From Paenibacillus rubinfantis (GTDB taxonomy: Bacteria > Bacillota > Bacilli > Paenibacillales > Paenibacillaceae), in the NCBI RefSeq assembly GCF_001486505.1, contig NZ_LN909065.1, forward strand, positions 62,001 through 126,000: DNA of 64,000 nt, written 5' to 3'. Positions 16,142 through 25,410 of the stretch are shown here, one piece after another (position 1 is the stretch's first letter; each line of letters begins with the position of its first letter). Under the pieces are notes generated by a model. It was not told where the DNA came from, ran no database searches, and was given only the letters and a program-made list of their open reading frames with translations. Position numbers and translations under genes: made by a program.

Positions 16142-18409
16142 TTATGATGTTCGGGAAGGCTCCGACTCCAGCAGTTCCAGCTTACCGGTCGTATGGTCAG
16201 CCAGGGAAATGCGGGCTTTCACCTCGCCCTGTTCACCTTTGAATGATAACAGCTGCGTTTGGCCTTTGGTCAACAGCGCGTTGAGCATGGCCTGAGAAAT
16301 CTTCTTGCCGCCAAACTCCTTCCAAATGACGAAACCGCAGCCCTGCTTGTAATGCGTGCAGCCATACCCTTTGCGGCCTTCAATCAGCTGGCCGCCGCAG
16401 CCTTCGCGCGGGCAAGGCGCGAGCGGCTGCAGGCTGGCTGCAGGTTTCTCTTTAGCCGTCGCCGTGGCAGAACGACGCTCGCCTGTCCCGGAGCGGGCGG
16501 TTTTGCCGCTGCCGTTGCGCCCTCCGCTGCGTCGGCCGCCTTTGTCCGCCTCCTCCGTCCCAAACATGGAGGCGTCCGCTTTTTGCTGCGTGCGCACCTT
16601 ATCGATGATCGAGATCGTAAATCGGCGCACGTTCTCCATAAACTTTTCCCGGGCGGCTTCACCCTTGGAAATCTGATACAGCCGCCGCTCCCATTGTCCT
16701 GTCATCTCCGGCGAGGTCAGCAACTCGACGCCGGCCCGACGGATCAGTTCCACCGCCGTCCGGCCTTTTTGCGTCACGGTGATTTTCTTGCCCTGCATCG
16801 TTATATAACCTACGTTCTTCAGCCGCTCGATCGTCGCCGCCCTTGTAGCCGGGGTCCCCAGCCCGGCATCCTTCATCGCCTCGCGCAGCTCCTCGTTCTC
16901 CAGTTGCTTCCCGGCACTTTCCATCGCTTTCAGCAAGGTACCTTCCGTATAATGCTTTGGCGGCTGCGTCGCCTTCTCCTTCGCTTCCGCGCTGAGGCAT
17001 TGCACCGGACGGTCCTTGTCAATCTGGAACGGTTCGCTGACCAGATCCTCCGGCTCTTCTTCCTCGTCCTTCTTCTTTCCCCGCCCGCTTCCGGATTTCG
17101 TCCCATCATCGCCTGGCAGACATACCTTCCACCCGAGGGATAACAACTCTTTCACATTCGTTTTAAACGTTTCGCCTTCCACCTCGGTCAACACTGTATG
17201 CTGCTTATATTCCGCCGCCGGATAGAAATGCGACAGGAAGCGCCGAATCACAAGATCGTAAACGTTTTGTTCTTCCTTGCTTAACGTGCCTGGACGCCGC
17301 AGCGTTGGCAGGATCGCATGGTGATCCTCAACCCGCGTTGGGTTGCACACCGCTTTATTGCCAACATGCACTAAAGCCGGCCGACCGCCTTCCGCCAGCT
17401 CTTTGTAGCTCGACGACTTCAGCATGTGATGTACTTTGTGCATACCTTCGATATTTTGCTCGGTCACATAGTTGGAGCTCGTCCGCGGATAGGAGATCAC
17501 CTTATGGCGTTCATAAAGCGCTTGAGCGATGTCCAGCGTTTTTTTGGCGGAATAACCAAACTTCGCATTAGCTTCCCGCTGCAACAAGGTCAGATCGTAC
17601 AGCTTGTACGGATATTCCTTCGTCTCCTTGACCTCGTATTCGGTAATTCGCCCTTCCTTACCGCGTACCTTCTCGGCAATGGCTACCGCTTTCTCCCCGT
17701 CTGTCAGCCGATCGCCCTGCCAACTGCCCGTATACTTGCGGGCGTCTTGCTCGAATTCCGCTTTGATCTCGTAGTAGGTCAGCGAATCGAAGTTCTCGAT
17801 TTCCTTCTGTCGGTCATAGATTAGCGCCAGCACCGGGGTTTGCACCCGGCCCACCGACAGCAGTTCCCGGTGTTTCGTCGTAAATGCTCGCGTGGCGTTC
17901 ATCCCGATCAGCCAATCCGCTTCGCTACGCGCCCGGGCGGCCATCGTCAGGTTCTCGAACTCCGTTGCATCATGCAATTCGGCAAAGCCTTTGGCGATGC
18001 TCTCGCTGGTCAAGTCGGAAATCCACAGCCGTTTGACAGGCTGGGTTAACTTTAACTGCTGCTGGATCAGCGCAAAAATATACTGTCCTTCGCGCGCGGC
18101 GTCGCAGGCATTTACGATCGCGTCACAGCGTTTGGCCAGCTCACCGATTGTTTTCAACTGATCCTTTGTGCGCGGGTTCGGAACAATCTTGAATTGATCC
18201 GGCAAAATCGGCAGGTCGCCGAAATTCCAGCGTTTGTACTTTTCGTCATACGCATCCGGCTCAGCCAAACCTAGTAAATGACCTATCGCCCAAGTAATGA
18301 TGTAGCGCTCTCCCTCCAGATAGGACCGGTTGTTCTTCGCTTTGGGTTCAATCACCGCGGCGATCGTCCGTCCCATATCCGGTTTTTCGGCAATTACGAG
18401 CGTTTTCAT
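16142..18409 (-). CDS. topB: DNA topoisomerase III (type IA)
   Basis: 755 aa, relaxes and decatenates DNA via a tyrosine-DNA intermediate. The Toprim domain starts MKTLVIAEKPDMGRT (Glu8) and continues to NACDAAREGQYIF, where the canonical D-x-D is D-A-A and the following REGE is REGQ. The central domain has SVGRVQTPVLALI, and the active-site Tyr is in VISYPRTSSNYV. A Ser/Gly/Lys-rich linker leads to a C-terminal zinc-ribbon-like segment (CPREGCGGQL, then GYGCTHYKQGCGF). A GAGGGGCG site precedes the ATG. Topoisomerase III is a frequent second type IA enzyme in Bacillales. Confidence 0.95.
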   Translation of the reverse strand: MKTLVIAEKPDMGRTIAAVIEPKAKNNRSYLEGERYIITWAIGHLLGLAEPDAYDEKYKRWNFGDLPILPDQFKIVPNPRTKDQLKTIGELAKRCDAIVNACDAAREGQYIFALIQQQLKLTQPVKRLWISDLTSESIAKGFAELHDATEFENLTMAARARSEADWLIGMNATRAFTTKHRELLSVGRVQTPVLALIYDRQKEIENFDSLTYYEIKAEFEQDARKYTGSWQGDRLTDGEKAVAIAEKVRGKEGRITEYEVKETKEYPYKLYDLTLLQREANAKFGYSAKKTLDIAQALYERHKVISYPRTSSNYVTEQNIEGMHKVHHMLKSSSYKELAEGGRPALVHVGNKAVCNPTRVEDHHAILPTLRRPGTLSKEEQNVYDLVIRRFLSHFYPAAEYKQHTVLTEVEGETFKTNVKELLSLGWKVCLPGDDGTKSGSGRGKKKDEEEEPEDLVSEPFQIDKDRPVQCLSAEAKEKATQPPKHYTEGTLLKAMESAGKQLENEELREAMKDAGLGTPATRAATIERLKNVGYITMQGKKITVTQKGRTAVELIRRAGVELLTSPEMTGQWERRLYQISKGEAAREKFMENVRRFTISIIDKVRTQQKADASMFGTEEADKGGRRSGGRNGSGKTARSGTGERRSATATAKEKPAASLQPLAPCPREGCGGQLIEGRKGYGCTHYKQGCGFVIWKEFGGKKISQAMLNALLTKGQTQLLSFKGEQGEVKARISLADHTTGKLELLESEPSRTS

Positions 18410-18444
18410 GCTTAAGCGCCCCTCTTCCTCTGTCTCTCGAATCT

Positions 18445-18472
18445 AAAAAAGAGCCGCGCTTCGCGCAGCTCT
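18445..18472 (-). terminator. Terminator after gltD
   Basis: Arms at 18463-18472 and 18450-18459 form a 10-bp stem with one G-U pair and a 3-nt loop; six A (18445-18450) give the T-run on the minus strand. It lies between gltD and topB. Confidence 0.88.
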
Positions 18473-18544
18473 AGTAAGCTATTACCTATTATAGCATATT
18501 GACTTTCGATCGTCCTGCAAAAAATCCCGCGTCCCCACGAAACG

Positions 18545-20032
18545 TTACACCAGCACCGTTGAACCCATCAGGTATTTATCCACTTCACGGGCCGCCTCGC
18601 GGCCTTCGTTGATGGCCCAGACGACCAGGCTTTGACCGCGGCGCATGTCGCCGGCAGCAAACACTTTATCGACATTCGTTTTGAATTGGCCGTATTTCGC
18701 CTTCACATTGGTGCGGCGGTCTCTTTCCAAGCCCAATTCGTCCGCCAGCGTCGATTCCGGTCCGTCGAAGCCGATGGCGATCAACGCCATTTGTGCCGGG
18801 AAGACGCGCTCTGTTCCCGGAATCGGCTGATAGATTTTGCGCCCGGTCTCATCGACGATCCGTTGGATTTGCACCGTGTGCAGCTCCTTCAGGTTGCCGT
18901 TCTCATCACCGACGAACCGCGTTGTCATAATCGAGAATTCACGCGGATCGCTGCCGAACAACGCTTTGGCTTCTTCTTGTGCATAGTCGAGCGTGTAAAC
19001 GTTCGGGAACTGCGGCCAAGGGTTGTTGATCGAATCGCGTTCGAGCGGCGCTTTGGCATGGGTGCCAAATTGCGTAATGCTGCGGCATCCGTGGCGCAAC
19101 GCCGTGGCTACGCAGTCGGAGCCCGTGTCACCGCCGCCGATGACGATGACATCCTTCCCTTCCGCGGACAAATATTGCCCGTCGGTTAAGCCGGAGTCCA
19201 GGTAGCTCTTTATCGTCCCGTTCAAGAACGGCATCGCATAATGCACTCCGTTCAGGTCGCTGCCTTCGATACGAAATTCGCGAGGTTTCGTAGCCCCGCC
19301 GCACAGCACCACCGCGTCGAATTCATCGACGAGTTGCTGCGCTTGGATATCCTTGCCGATCTCCGTATTGGTGACGAATTTGACGCCTTCCGCAGCCAAG
19401 AGGTCAACGCGGCGCTGTACCACCGATTTGTCCAGCTTCATCGTTGGGATGCCGTACATCAGGAGGCCGCCGATTCGGTCGGCACGCTCATAGACAGTCA
19501 CCTCATGGCCCGCCTTGTTTAATTGGGCTGCACATGCCAGACCGGCGGGTCCGGAGCCAACGACCGCAACTTTACGGCCTGTCCGCTTCTCCGGAGGTTC
19601 GGGTACAACCCAGCCTTCTTCAAAACCTTTATCGATAATCGCCTGCTCTATCGTCTTAATCGTTACCGGCTGCCCGATCAACCCTACCGTGCAAGAGCCT
19701 TCGCAAGGCGCTGGGCATACCCGGCCCGTAAATTCCGGGAAATTGTTCGTTTTGTGCAAGCGATCAAGCGCTTCTTTCCACAAATCGCGGTAAACCAGGT
19801 TGTTCCACTCTGGAATCAGGTTGTGCACGGGGCATCCCGCTGTCCCGCCGACCATATCGATACCCGTATGGCAATACGGTGTGCCGCAATCCATGCAGCG
19901 CGCGCCCTGGGTGCGCAGTTCCTCGTCGGACATGTGCTTATGAAATTCTTCCCAGTCCTTCACCCGTTCGGACGGGCTACGGTCTCCGGGAAGCTCGCGT
20001 TTGAACTCCATAAATCCTGTTGGTGTAGACAT
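18545..20032 (-). CDS. gltD: Glutamate synthase (NADPH) small subunit
   Basis: 495 aa iron-sulfur flavoprotein that feeds electrons from NADPH to the large GltB subunit in ammonia assimilation. The N-terminal Cys clusters CMDCGTPYC, GCPVHNLIPEW and CPAPCEGSC bind 4Fe-4S clusters; FAD and NAD(P) Rossmann motifs are VAVVGSGPAGLACA and VIVIGGGDTGSDCVA. The start at 20032 is chosen because it gives the typical N-terminus MSTPTGFMEFKRELP and has a GGGGGAA site upstream. No gltB is adjacent on either side, so the partner must be elsewhere, or this protein works as one of the stand-alone GltD-like oxidoreductases. Confidence 0.93.
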   Translation of the reverse strand: MSTPTGFMEFKRELPGDRSPSERVKDWEEFHKHMSDEELRTQGARCMDCGTPYCHTGIDMVGGTAGCPVHNLIPEWNNLVYRDLWKEALDRLHKTNNFPEFTGRVCPAPCEGSCTVGLIGQPVTIKTIEQAIIDKGFEEGWVVPEPPEKRTGRKVAVVGSGPAGLACAAQLNKAGHEVTVYERADRIGGLLMYGIPTMKLDKSVVQRRVDLLAAEGVKFVTNTEIGKDIQAQQLVDEFDAVVLCGGATKPREFRIEGSDLNGVHYAMPFLNGTIKSYLDSGLTDGQYLSAEGKDVIVIGGGDTGSDCVATALRHGCRSITQFGTHAKAPLERDSINNPWPQFPNVYTLDYAQEEAKALFGSDPREFSIMTTRFVGDENGNLKELHTVQIQRIVDETGRKIYQPIPGTERVFPAQMALIAIGFDGPESTLADELGLERDRRTNVKAKYGQFKTNVDKVFAAGDMRRGQSLVVWAINEGREAAREVDKYLMGSTVLV

Positions 20033-20123
20033 CAAAAAGTTCCCCCATCCGTTTAGCTTATCAAACGAAACCAAAGTCAACGCTCATCCAATTCGGAAGA
20101 AAATGTGACTTTTTTTACGCCGT

Positions 20124-20209
20124 CATCAATGTATCTTGATGTTAGCATTCGGAGGAAATGTTATTAATGGATTAATGATATGATAATTTGTACTTATTAT
20201 CACATCATT
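20124..20209. repeat. Two inverted repeats between dfrA and gltD
   Basis: The first is CATCAA-N6-TTGATG (20124-20141), about 90 bp upstream of gltD. The second, 20174-20186 paired with 20197-20209, has 12 of 13 matching bases around a 10-nt loop, is AT-rich, and overlaps the dfrA stop codon. Either may be an operator for gltD; the second may also shape the 3' end of the thyA-dfrA mRNA, although no T-run follows it closely. Confidence 0.5.
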
Positions 20210-20696
20210 TACGGCGTTCATAAGTCAGAAAACGGTAATTATAGGGATTCTTCTCGTCACGTACCCCCTGTTCTTCATGGACTAATTCAAAATCTTCCCA
20301 TCGGAAGTGAGGGAAAAATACGTCCCCTTCGATGTCTTCTTCGATCCGGGTCACCAACAGCCGATCGGCCAGAGGCAGAAAGTGCTGGAACACGCCTGCG
20401 CCGCCGATGACCATCAGTTCCCCGCGCTCCGCATAGGCCAGCGCCTCATCGACCGAATGAACGAGTTCCGCTCCTTCCGCTTGGTAAGAGGCATCGGCCG
20501 TAATCACGACGCTATGCCGGTTCGGCAGCGGTTTGCTGCCCATCGATTCCCAGGTTTTGCGGCCCATTACGATGGTTTTCCCCGTTGTATTCGCCTTAAA
20601 AAACATCAAATCCGCCGGCAGCCGCCAGGGCAGCTGATTGTTCCGGCCAATCGCTCCATTTCGGGACATCGCCCAGATCAGCGTAATTCTCGCCAT
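20205..20696 (-). CDS. dfrA: Dihydrofolate reductase
   Basis: 163 aa; NADPH-dependent reduction of dihydrofolate to tetrahydrofolate. The N-terminus ITLIWAMSRNGAIGRNNQLPWRLPADL has the active-site Trp/Pro loop and acidic residue (LPADL), followed by TIVMGRKTWESMG and the NADPH loop LMVIGGAGVFQHFL. A GAGAGGGGCGG stretch precedes the ATG. It follows thyA by 24 bp on the same strand, the usual thyA-dfrA pair in which DfrA regenerates the cofactor oxidised by ThyA. Confidence 0.97.
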   Translation of the reverse strand: MARITLIWAMSRNGAIGRNNQLPWRLPADLMFFKANTTGKTIVMGRKTWESMGSKPLPNRHSVVITADASYQAEGAELVHSVDEALAYAERGELMVIGGAGVFQHFLPLADRLLVTRIEEDIEGDVFFPHFRWEDFELVHEEQGVRDEKNPYNYRFLTYERRK

Positions 20697-20720
20697 ACCA
20701 TACCGCCCCTCTCATTTATT

Positions 20721-21515
20721 TTATACAGCAACCGTCGCTTTGATTGTCGGATGAAACTGATAATCTACAAACTCGAAATCCTCGTAGACATAATCGAAAA
20801 TCGAGTCCGGTTTACGTTTGATGACCAGCTTCGGCAGCGGATAAGGCTCGCGTTCCAGCTGCGTTTGCACTTGCTCGACATGGTTGTTATAAATATGCAC
20901 ATCACCGCCGGACCAGATAAACTCGCCGACCTCCAAATCGCACTGCTGCGCGATCATATGCGTCAACAGCGCATAACTTGCAATATTAAACGGCAGGCCA
21001 AGGAAAGTGTCTACCGAACGCATCGTCAACATACAGGACAGCTTGCCGTTGGCTACATAAAATTGGAAAACAAAATGGCATGGCGGCAGCTTCATTTGAT
21101 CTACCTCGGCCACATTCCAAGCGCTGACCAGATGGCGCCGCGAGTCCGGGTTCTTCTTGATCGCTTCCACAACAGCGGAGATTTGATCGATTTTCCGTCC
21201 GTCCGGGGCTTCCCAGGAACGCCATTGCGAGCCGTACACCGGCCCCAGATCGCCGTTTTCATCCGCCCATTCGTCCCAGATGCGAACGCCATGCTCCTTG
21301 AGATAAGCTATATTCGTATCGCCGCGCAAAAACCACAGCAATTCATGAATCACCGATTTCAAATGAATCCGTTTGGTTGTCACCAGCGGGAAACCTTCGT
21401 TTAAGTCAAACCGCAGTTGCCGGCCGAAGACAGAGCGTGTCCCGACACCGGTCCGATCCTCTTTGGGTGTCCCGTTCTTCAGAACATCCTCCAGTAAATC
21501 CAAGTAATTTCTCAT
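20721..21515 (-). CDS. thyA: Thymidylate synthase
   Basis: 264 aa, the standard short ThyA length; makes dTMP from dUMP using methylene-tetrahydrofolate. Visible motifs are [12 protein letters not shown] near the N-terminus, [10 protein letters not shown], and the catalytic loop [13 protein letters not shown] with the nucleophilic Cys, then [19 protein letters not shown] and [16 protein letters not shown] element (minus strand, 21556-21561) lies 40 bp upstream without a clear -35 box. It is first in the thyA-dfrA pair. Confidence 0.97.
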   Translation of the reverse strand: MRNYLDLLEDVLKNGTPKEDRTGVGTRSVFGRQLRFDLNEGFPLVTTKRIHLKSVIHELLWFLRGDTNIAYLKEHGVRIWDEWADENGDLGPVYGSQWRSWEAPDGRKIDQISAVVEAIKKNPDSRRHLVSAWNVAEVDQMKLPPCHFVFQFYVANGKLSCMLTMRSVDTFLGLPFNIASYALLTHMIAQQCDLEVGEFIWSGGDVHIYNNHVEQVQTQLEREPYPLPKLVIKRKPDSIFDYVYEDFEFVDYQFHPTIKATVAV

Positions 21516-21597
21516 CGTTCTAACACCCCGTCACATTGGTCTTTTCATCCATCCTATTATAGCAGATGTTGACCAAGCGATGTCGCACCCCTTAGAT

Positions 21598-23241
21598 TTA
21601 TTTCCGGCCTTCCGTCTGCAGCAGCTCTATGAAGTAAGGCTTCAAATCGACGATACGCAAAAAATCCGGTTTCTTATCCGTACCGTAGATGATCAGAGGC
21701 ACCAATGATGTCGACGCATCCAGTCCCCCATGGGCCCCTCCTCCGGGGTGTGTGGGCGACCCGGCTTCCGCAAGCTCATACCCCGGTTTCGCGGTGACGA
21801 TGAGATATCGCCCTTCGTGGGATTGCAACGCGCCTTGAAGTCGACGTAGCGGATCAGGATATTTCCCGTAGGTGATCCGGAGTCCCCCCGTTTTCTCAGC
21901 ATGGCTCTCCCGCCTCAAATCGAGAATCTTCTCCGCCCCGTGCACGGTCCAGGATTGCTTGTAAGGATCCTTTAAATCCCCGCCTGGTTTGAATTTCATC
22001 GAGGCTGAATCCCTCGCTTTGATGCAATGGATCCATCCCTCATCTAGCCACGAAATGATGTCGAGTCGCGGGTCGCTCCTTAGCGCCTCGGCGATCTCCT
22101 TCAGCGACACCTCTGGTTTCAAACTGTAGACGTAGGCCATCGTATCGTTTACAGCAAGCGCTATTTCCGTAGAATTGTCGATGGTTTCGCCCGTCGGCAG
22201 CACGTGATACCGCTGTAACAGCTTGGGTAGATCAATCACCGGCTGTTGATCCTTGGGCAACACTTGGCTCATTCCACTATCCCCCGCAACGATCAAAATC
22301 GTATCGTGTAACGTGCGCGCTCGAGCTTCGTAAGCCTCCAGCAGTTCCTTTAGCCGACGATCCGTCTCTTGGATGCCTTCACGATCTGCGAGGCCGTGTT
22401 TGTGCACTTTTCCATCCAAGTCAGGTAAATAGATCAGCAGAAAATCCGGCAGTTCACCGGTTCGGATCAAGTATTTTGCAACCCCAACCGCATATCGATC
22501 ATTAAAGCCCAGCCGATCCACAGGCCCGTCAGGCAAATCCGTTACCTCGTCAAGTGGGTTCGATAATGCCCCAAAAGCCAGAAAATCCGGCCCTTTCACT
22601 TGGAATGGCAAGGCCAGCGGCACAAGCTCGCGCAGCGGTTGCGGCAAGTTGATGAGATGCTTCGTCATCCCACGGTAAACCAATCCGTTCACCGACCCGG
22701 AGGTGAAGCCCAAACGCTTCAAATCCTCATATATCGTTGGTAGATGGGGGTTCAAATGTTTTCCGTTCAAATCTTTTAACGCATGGGTCAAAACCGGCTT
22801 CGTCCCGCGGCGCAAAATTTCAAGGGGACCCGAGCCATAACCGATGACTCGCTTTCCATGATGCGGATACCAGGTTAAGCCGGGCACATGATGAGCATCC
22901 GGATAACGTCCGGTAAGCAGCGTGCTGTCGATCGATATCGACATGGTCGGAAAAGAGCTAATCATATCGGGATAATATTGGCCATGTTGAAGGAGATATT
23001 GAAAGGTGGGTAACTCCTTGTGCTTGATTCCACGTTGAATCGCTGCGTCCATAAGGGAGTCGACCAGGACGAAAATGACCTTTTTCTTTCCAACAGAGGT
23101 ATCGTTAATCGATTGGATATGTAGAAGATCTTGTTCTTTAGGTATGGGGGTTGGACGACGACATCCGCTCAACAGCAGGCATAAAACCATAAACAATAGC
23201 CAGAAATCAAGTCGCCCGCCCCGGAAGAATTTCCATAACAT
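21598..23241 (-). CDS. Alkaline-phosphatase-fold phosphodiesterase lipoprotein
   Basis: 547 aa from the ATG at 23241; an in-frame extension to 23394 is unlikely because the signal sequence starts here (MLWKFFRGGRLDFWLLF, lipobox LLSGC). The fold is that of type I phosphodiesterases/nucleotide pyrophosphatases: VIFVLVDSLMD supplies the first metal Asp, STLLTGRYPDAHHV the nucleophilic Thr/Ser region, LIYLPDLDGKVHKHG the next metal site, and GGAHGGLD the late His. At the position usually reading D-H-G the protein has GDSGMSQ, so one metal ligand appears replaced. It is probably an outer-surface phosphatase, phosphodiesterase or phosphoglycerol-type enzyme of unknown substrate. Confidence 0.85.
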   Translation of the reverse strand: MLWKFFRGGRLDFWLLFMVLCLLLSGCRRPTPIPKEQDLLHIQSINDTSVGKKKVIFVLVDSLMDAAIQRGIKHKELPTFQYLLQHGQYYPDMISSFPTMSISIDSTLLTGRYPDAHHVPGLTWYPHHGKRVIGYGSGPLEILRRGTKPVLTHALKDLNGKHLNPHLPTIYEDLKRLGFTSGSVNGLVYRGMTKHLINLPQPLRELVPLALPFQVKGPDFLAFGALSNPLDEVTDLPDGPVDRLGFNDRYAVGVAKYLIRTGELPDFLLIYLPDLDGKVHKHGLADREGIQETDRRLKELLEAYEARARTLHDTILIVAGDSGMSQVLPKDQQPVIDLPKLLQRYHVLPTGETIDNSTEIALAVNDTMAYVYSLKPEVSLKEIAEALRSDPRLDIISWLDEGWIHCIKARDSASMKFKPGGDLKDPYKQSWTVHGAEKILDLRRESHAEKTGGLRITYGKYPDPLRRLQGALQSHEGRYLIVTAKPGYELAEAGSPTHPGGGAHGGLDASTSLVPLIIYGTDKKPDFLRIVDLKPYFIELLQTEGRK

Positions 23242-23337
23242 GTTGCCACCAGCCTTAAAGTTTAAACATAGTATGTCAAATCTTCTTGTGCAAATACCCC
23301 AATTCAGGCTACTTAGAACATGAGTTCGCATAAATGA

Positions 23338-23366
23338 TTGACTTTTGAGATCTGGTAGTTTATAGT
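23338..23366 (+). promoter_or_regulatory. SigA-type promoter upstream of a short terminated RNA
   Basis: TTGACT (23338-23343) and TATAGT (23361-23366) are 17 bp apart on the plus strand. The expected start is near 23373. Confidence 0.75.
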
Positions 23367-23372
23367 TAAATA

Positions 23373-23453
23373 TGCCAATATCATATAAAATCAAGCGAGT
23401 GAAGCACCTCGTAAGTCAGGCGAATATCGCCTTTCTTGCGGGTGCTTTTTTTC
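23373..23453 (+). ncRNA. Candidate ~80-nt small RNA or attenuated leader
   Basis: A good promoter is followed about 30 nt later by a long terminator hairpin: outer arms 23402-23408 and 23441-23447, extended by further pairs (23410-23415 with 23435-23440) and an apical 6-bp stem (23418-23423 with 23427-23432), then a T7 run to 23452. No reading frame with a ribosome binding site fits between. It lies upstream of the gene at 23500 on the same strand, so it is either a free-standing small RNA or a leader that terminates before that gene. I could not match it to a known riboswitch. Confidence 0.6.
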
Positions 23454-23499
23454 GTTCCTATGAGGATGGCAAATTCGTAGAGGTGGGAGTTGACGGTTT

Positions 23500-24270
23500 A
23501 TGAAATGGAGAATGTCGATTAAACTGCTGTTGCTGGCGGTCATCACGTGTTCGTTGATGCTGGGCGGAAACCGGCCGATGTATGCTGCAAGCGCTTGGGA
23601 TGCCGCCCTGGACGGAATCGACGCGATGTATGATGGGTTAACCGCTGTACAAACGCTGGTGAAACAGGAAAGCCTCGAAATTTCAGCGCTGCGCAAGAAA
23701 AACAACGACGCTTTGGCAGCCATCCATGCGAAGCTCAAAACGATCGATCAAGCCACAATCACTCGCCTGACTCAAGAATCCGAGTCCTTGCAGCGGAAGC
23801 ATGCTTCCCTATTGGAAGAGTACAAATCATTAGGCAAGCAAGCTGCAGCAGCCAAGAAACGTAAGGATAAGAAATCGGCGGAACTGCTGGAGCTTAGACG
23901 CAATCAAATCAAGCCTTCGGCAACGGCTGCCGCGGCAGAAATCAAAGCGAAGAAGGATTTGCTGGCCGCAGCAAAGAAAGCCAAAACCGCCAAAGCGAAA
24001 GTGGTCAAGGACGCGTTGGTCCCAGTTCAGACGTTAAAAAAGCAGATTACCGCCGAAAACAAATCCGTCGCCGCCGCGCGAAAACACCTTTCGGCGGCGG
24101 ATAAGCGGTATAAGGCCAGCGTAAAGCGAGGTGATGCCATTGGAGCTGCACTCGAGTTAAAGACAGTTTACGACCAAACCAAAGCCATCCATACTTCATT
24201 AACGAAAGTGTACGATTGGGAAAAACAAATTGCTCGGTTGATCACCGTTGCCTCAGCGAAGTTGCCTTAG
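23500..24270 (+). CDS. Secreted coiled-coil protein of unknown function
   Basis: 256 aa. The signal peptide is clear (basic start, hydrophobic residues about 8-24, cleavage after MYAASA or similar). The mature part is almost entirely helical and rich in Ala and Lys, with heptad-like patterns (ITRLTQESESLQRKHASL, then SLGKQAAAAKKRKDKK and KDLLAAAKKAKTAKAK), suggesting a long coiled coil that may bind wall polymers or DNA by charge. An AGGTGGGAG site is upstream of the ATG. I do not recognise a family. The gene follows the short terminated RNA, so its expression may depend on readthrough. Confidence 0.75.
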   Translation: MKWRMSIKLLLLAVITCSLMLGGNRPMYAASAWDAALDGIDAMYDGLTAVQTLVKQESLEISALRKKNNDALAAIHAKLKTIDQATITRLTQESESLQRKHASLLEEYKSLGKQAAAAKKRKDKKSAELLELRRNQIKPSATAAAAEIKAKKDLLAAAKKAKTAKAKVVKDALVPVQTLKKQITAENKSVAAARKHLSAADKRYKASVKRGDAIGAALELKTVYDQTKAIHTSLTKVYDWEKQIARLITVASAKLP

Positions 24271-24414
24271 TAGAGGCACGAAATTCGAGCGAGTCTGGGC
24301 AATCCTCCAAATTTTCGTTATTTCTCCTGTCGGTTCTATTGACGACGCAGTAAGCCAATTGGTTGCCGACGGGAGAAGACGGAGGAACTAGAGTCTGGAA
24401 TCCTTCCATCAGTG

Positions 24415-25341
24415 CTACAACGGAGCCGTATATCTTCCGTATCGGGTCTCGAGTTCGATGAAACGATCTTCCGAACTTCGGAGGAACAACACGTTGATCC
24501 CCTCTGCCCCATACCACTCCATGGCGATGAATATCCCCTGCCCGGTAGTTCTAGCTGCAAACAGAAAGGAGAACATCTCCGGGATCACTTCCCCTTGGTC
24601 ATCTACCCGCCAGACACTGTTCGTATCCTCTACAGTTGCGGGATAATCCAGGACGACCTCACTTTGATTCCGTACCAGAACGAAACTAAACAAATGTTCC
24701 TTCCCGTCAGGATGGAATAACGCCAAATATAGCTCGGCATCCGTACCGATTTCCGCAAGCCGCCAGAGTTGACGAATGTCTCGGTCCTTTGCCGATTCGA
24801 GCCGCTCCCGCAGATTTTCGTCCACGACGGGTTGGCCATCGAGAGCAACTTCCAATAAGGAGTTTAGCGGAATCTCCTGCGGTTGAAAGAGATAATACGT
24901 AGCATTGGGTTCGGCTATACCTTCGGTTACGGTAAAGAGATCTCCGGATAAATGCGCAAAATTGTAGGACGTGTCCCGCCCCGAACCAGCGTCATCTCCT
25001 TCTTGCCACATCTCGTGGGTTACAGATAGAATAACTCCGTTCTCGCCGACCGCATGAGTGTTTTGATCCAGATTCTCCCGTTGCCCTTCTACCTCTCCAG
25101 TCACGATCAACCGGCTCCCAGTTTCGTCGGCAAACCCAAACACCCCCTGCAGCTTACCTGGATCCACTTCTTCAGGAAGCGCTTTGGTAAGCGGCGGAGC
25201 CCCTTCCGCATTGTTTTCTTGTTCCGTTCTAGAGGGTTGCTCTGCCCCCACGCCTTCGTGAGCAGCTGGCTCCTGCCCTTGATCACAACCGGCCAAGGCC
25301 AATATCATCAACAACCATAAAATCCTTTTTGCTATGCGCAT
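24415..25341 (-). CDS. Lipoprotein of unknown function
   Basis: 308 aa from ATG 25341. The signal sequence MRIAKRILWLLMILALAGC has a lipobox (ALAGC), followed by an E/Q/P-rich linker (residues ~20-50) usual for surface lipoproteins. The folded part alternates beta strands (SRLIVTGEVEG, YYLFQPQEIPL, LFSFVLVRNQSEVVLDY). I do not recognise a domain. A GGAGG site is 11 nt upstream; a GTG 12 nt further upstream is the alternative start. It is divergent from the arsR-cdr operon. The 140 bp after it (24271-24414) hold nothing recognisable. Confidence 0.75.
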   Translation of the reverse strand: MRIAKRILWLLMILALAGCDQGQEPAAHEGVGAEQPSRTEQENNAEGAPPLTKALPEEVDPGKLQGVFGFADETGSRLIVTGEVEGQRENLDQNTHAVGENGVILSVTHEMWQEGDDAGSGRDTSYNFAHLSGDLFTVTEGIAEPNATYYLFQPQEIPLNSLLEVALDGQPVVDENLRERLESAKDRDIRQLWRLAEIGTDAELYLALFHPDGKEHLFSFVLVRNQSEVVLDYPATVEDTNSVWRVDDQGEVIPEMFSFLFAARTTGQGIFIAMEWYGAEGINVLFLRSSEDRFIELETRYGRYTAPL

Positions 25342-25410
25342 TCTACATGGCACCTCCGGGATATAACGCGATCACACATTACTTTATATAACGTAGTTCG
25401 TTCACTGAAG

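Noticed and set aside
16259-17143. 294-codon plus-strand frame opposite topB
   Set aside because: It is antisense to the conserved TopB gene, Arg/Leu-rich and without recognisable motifs.
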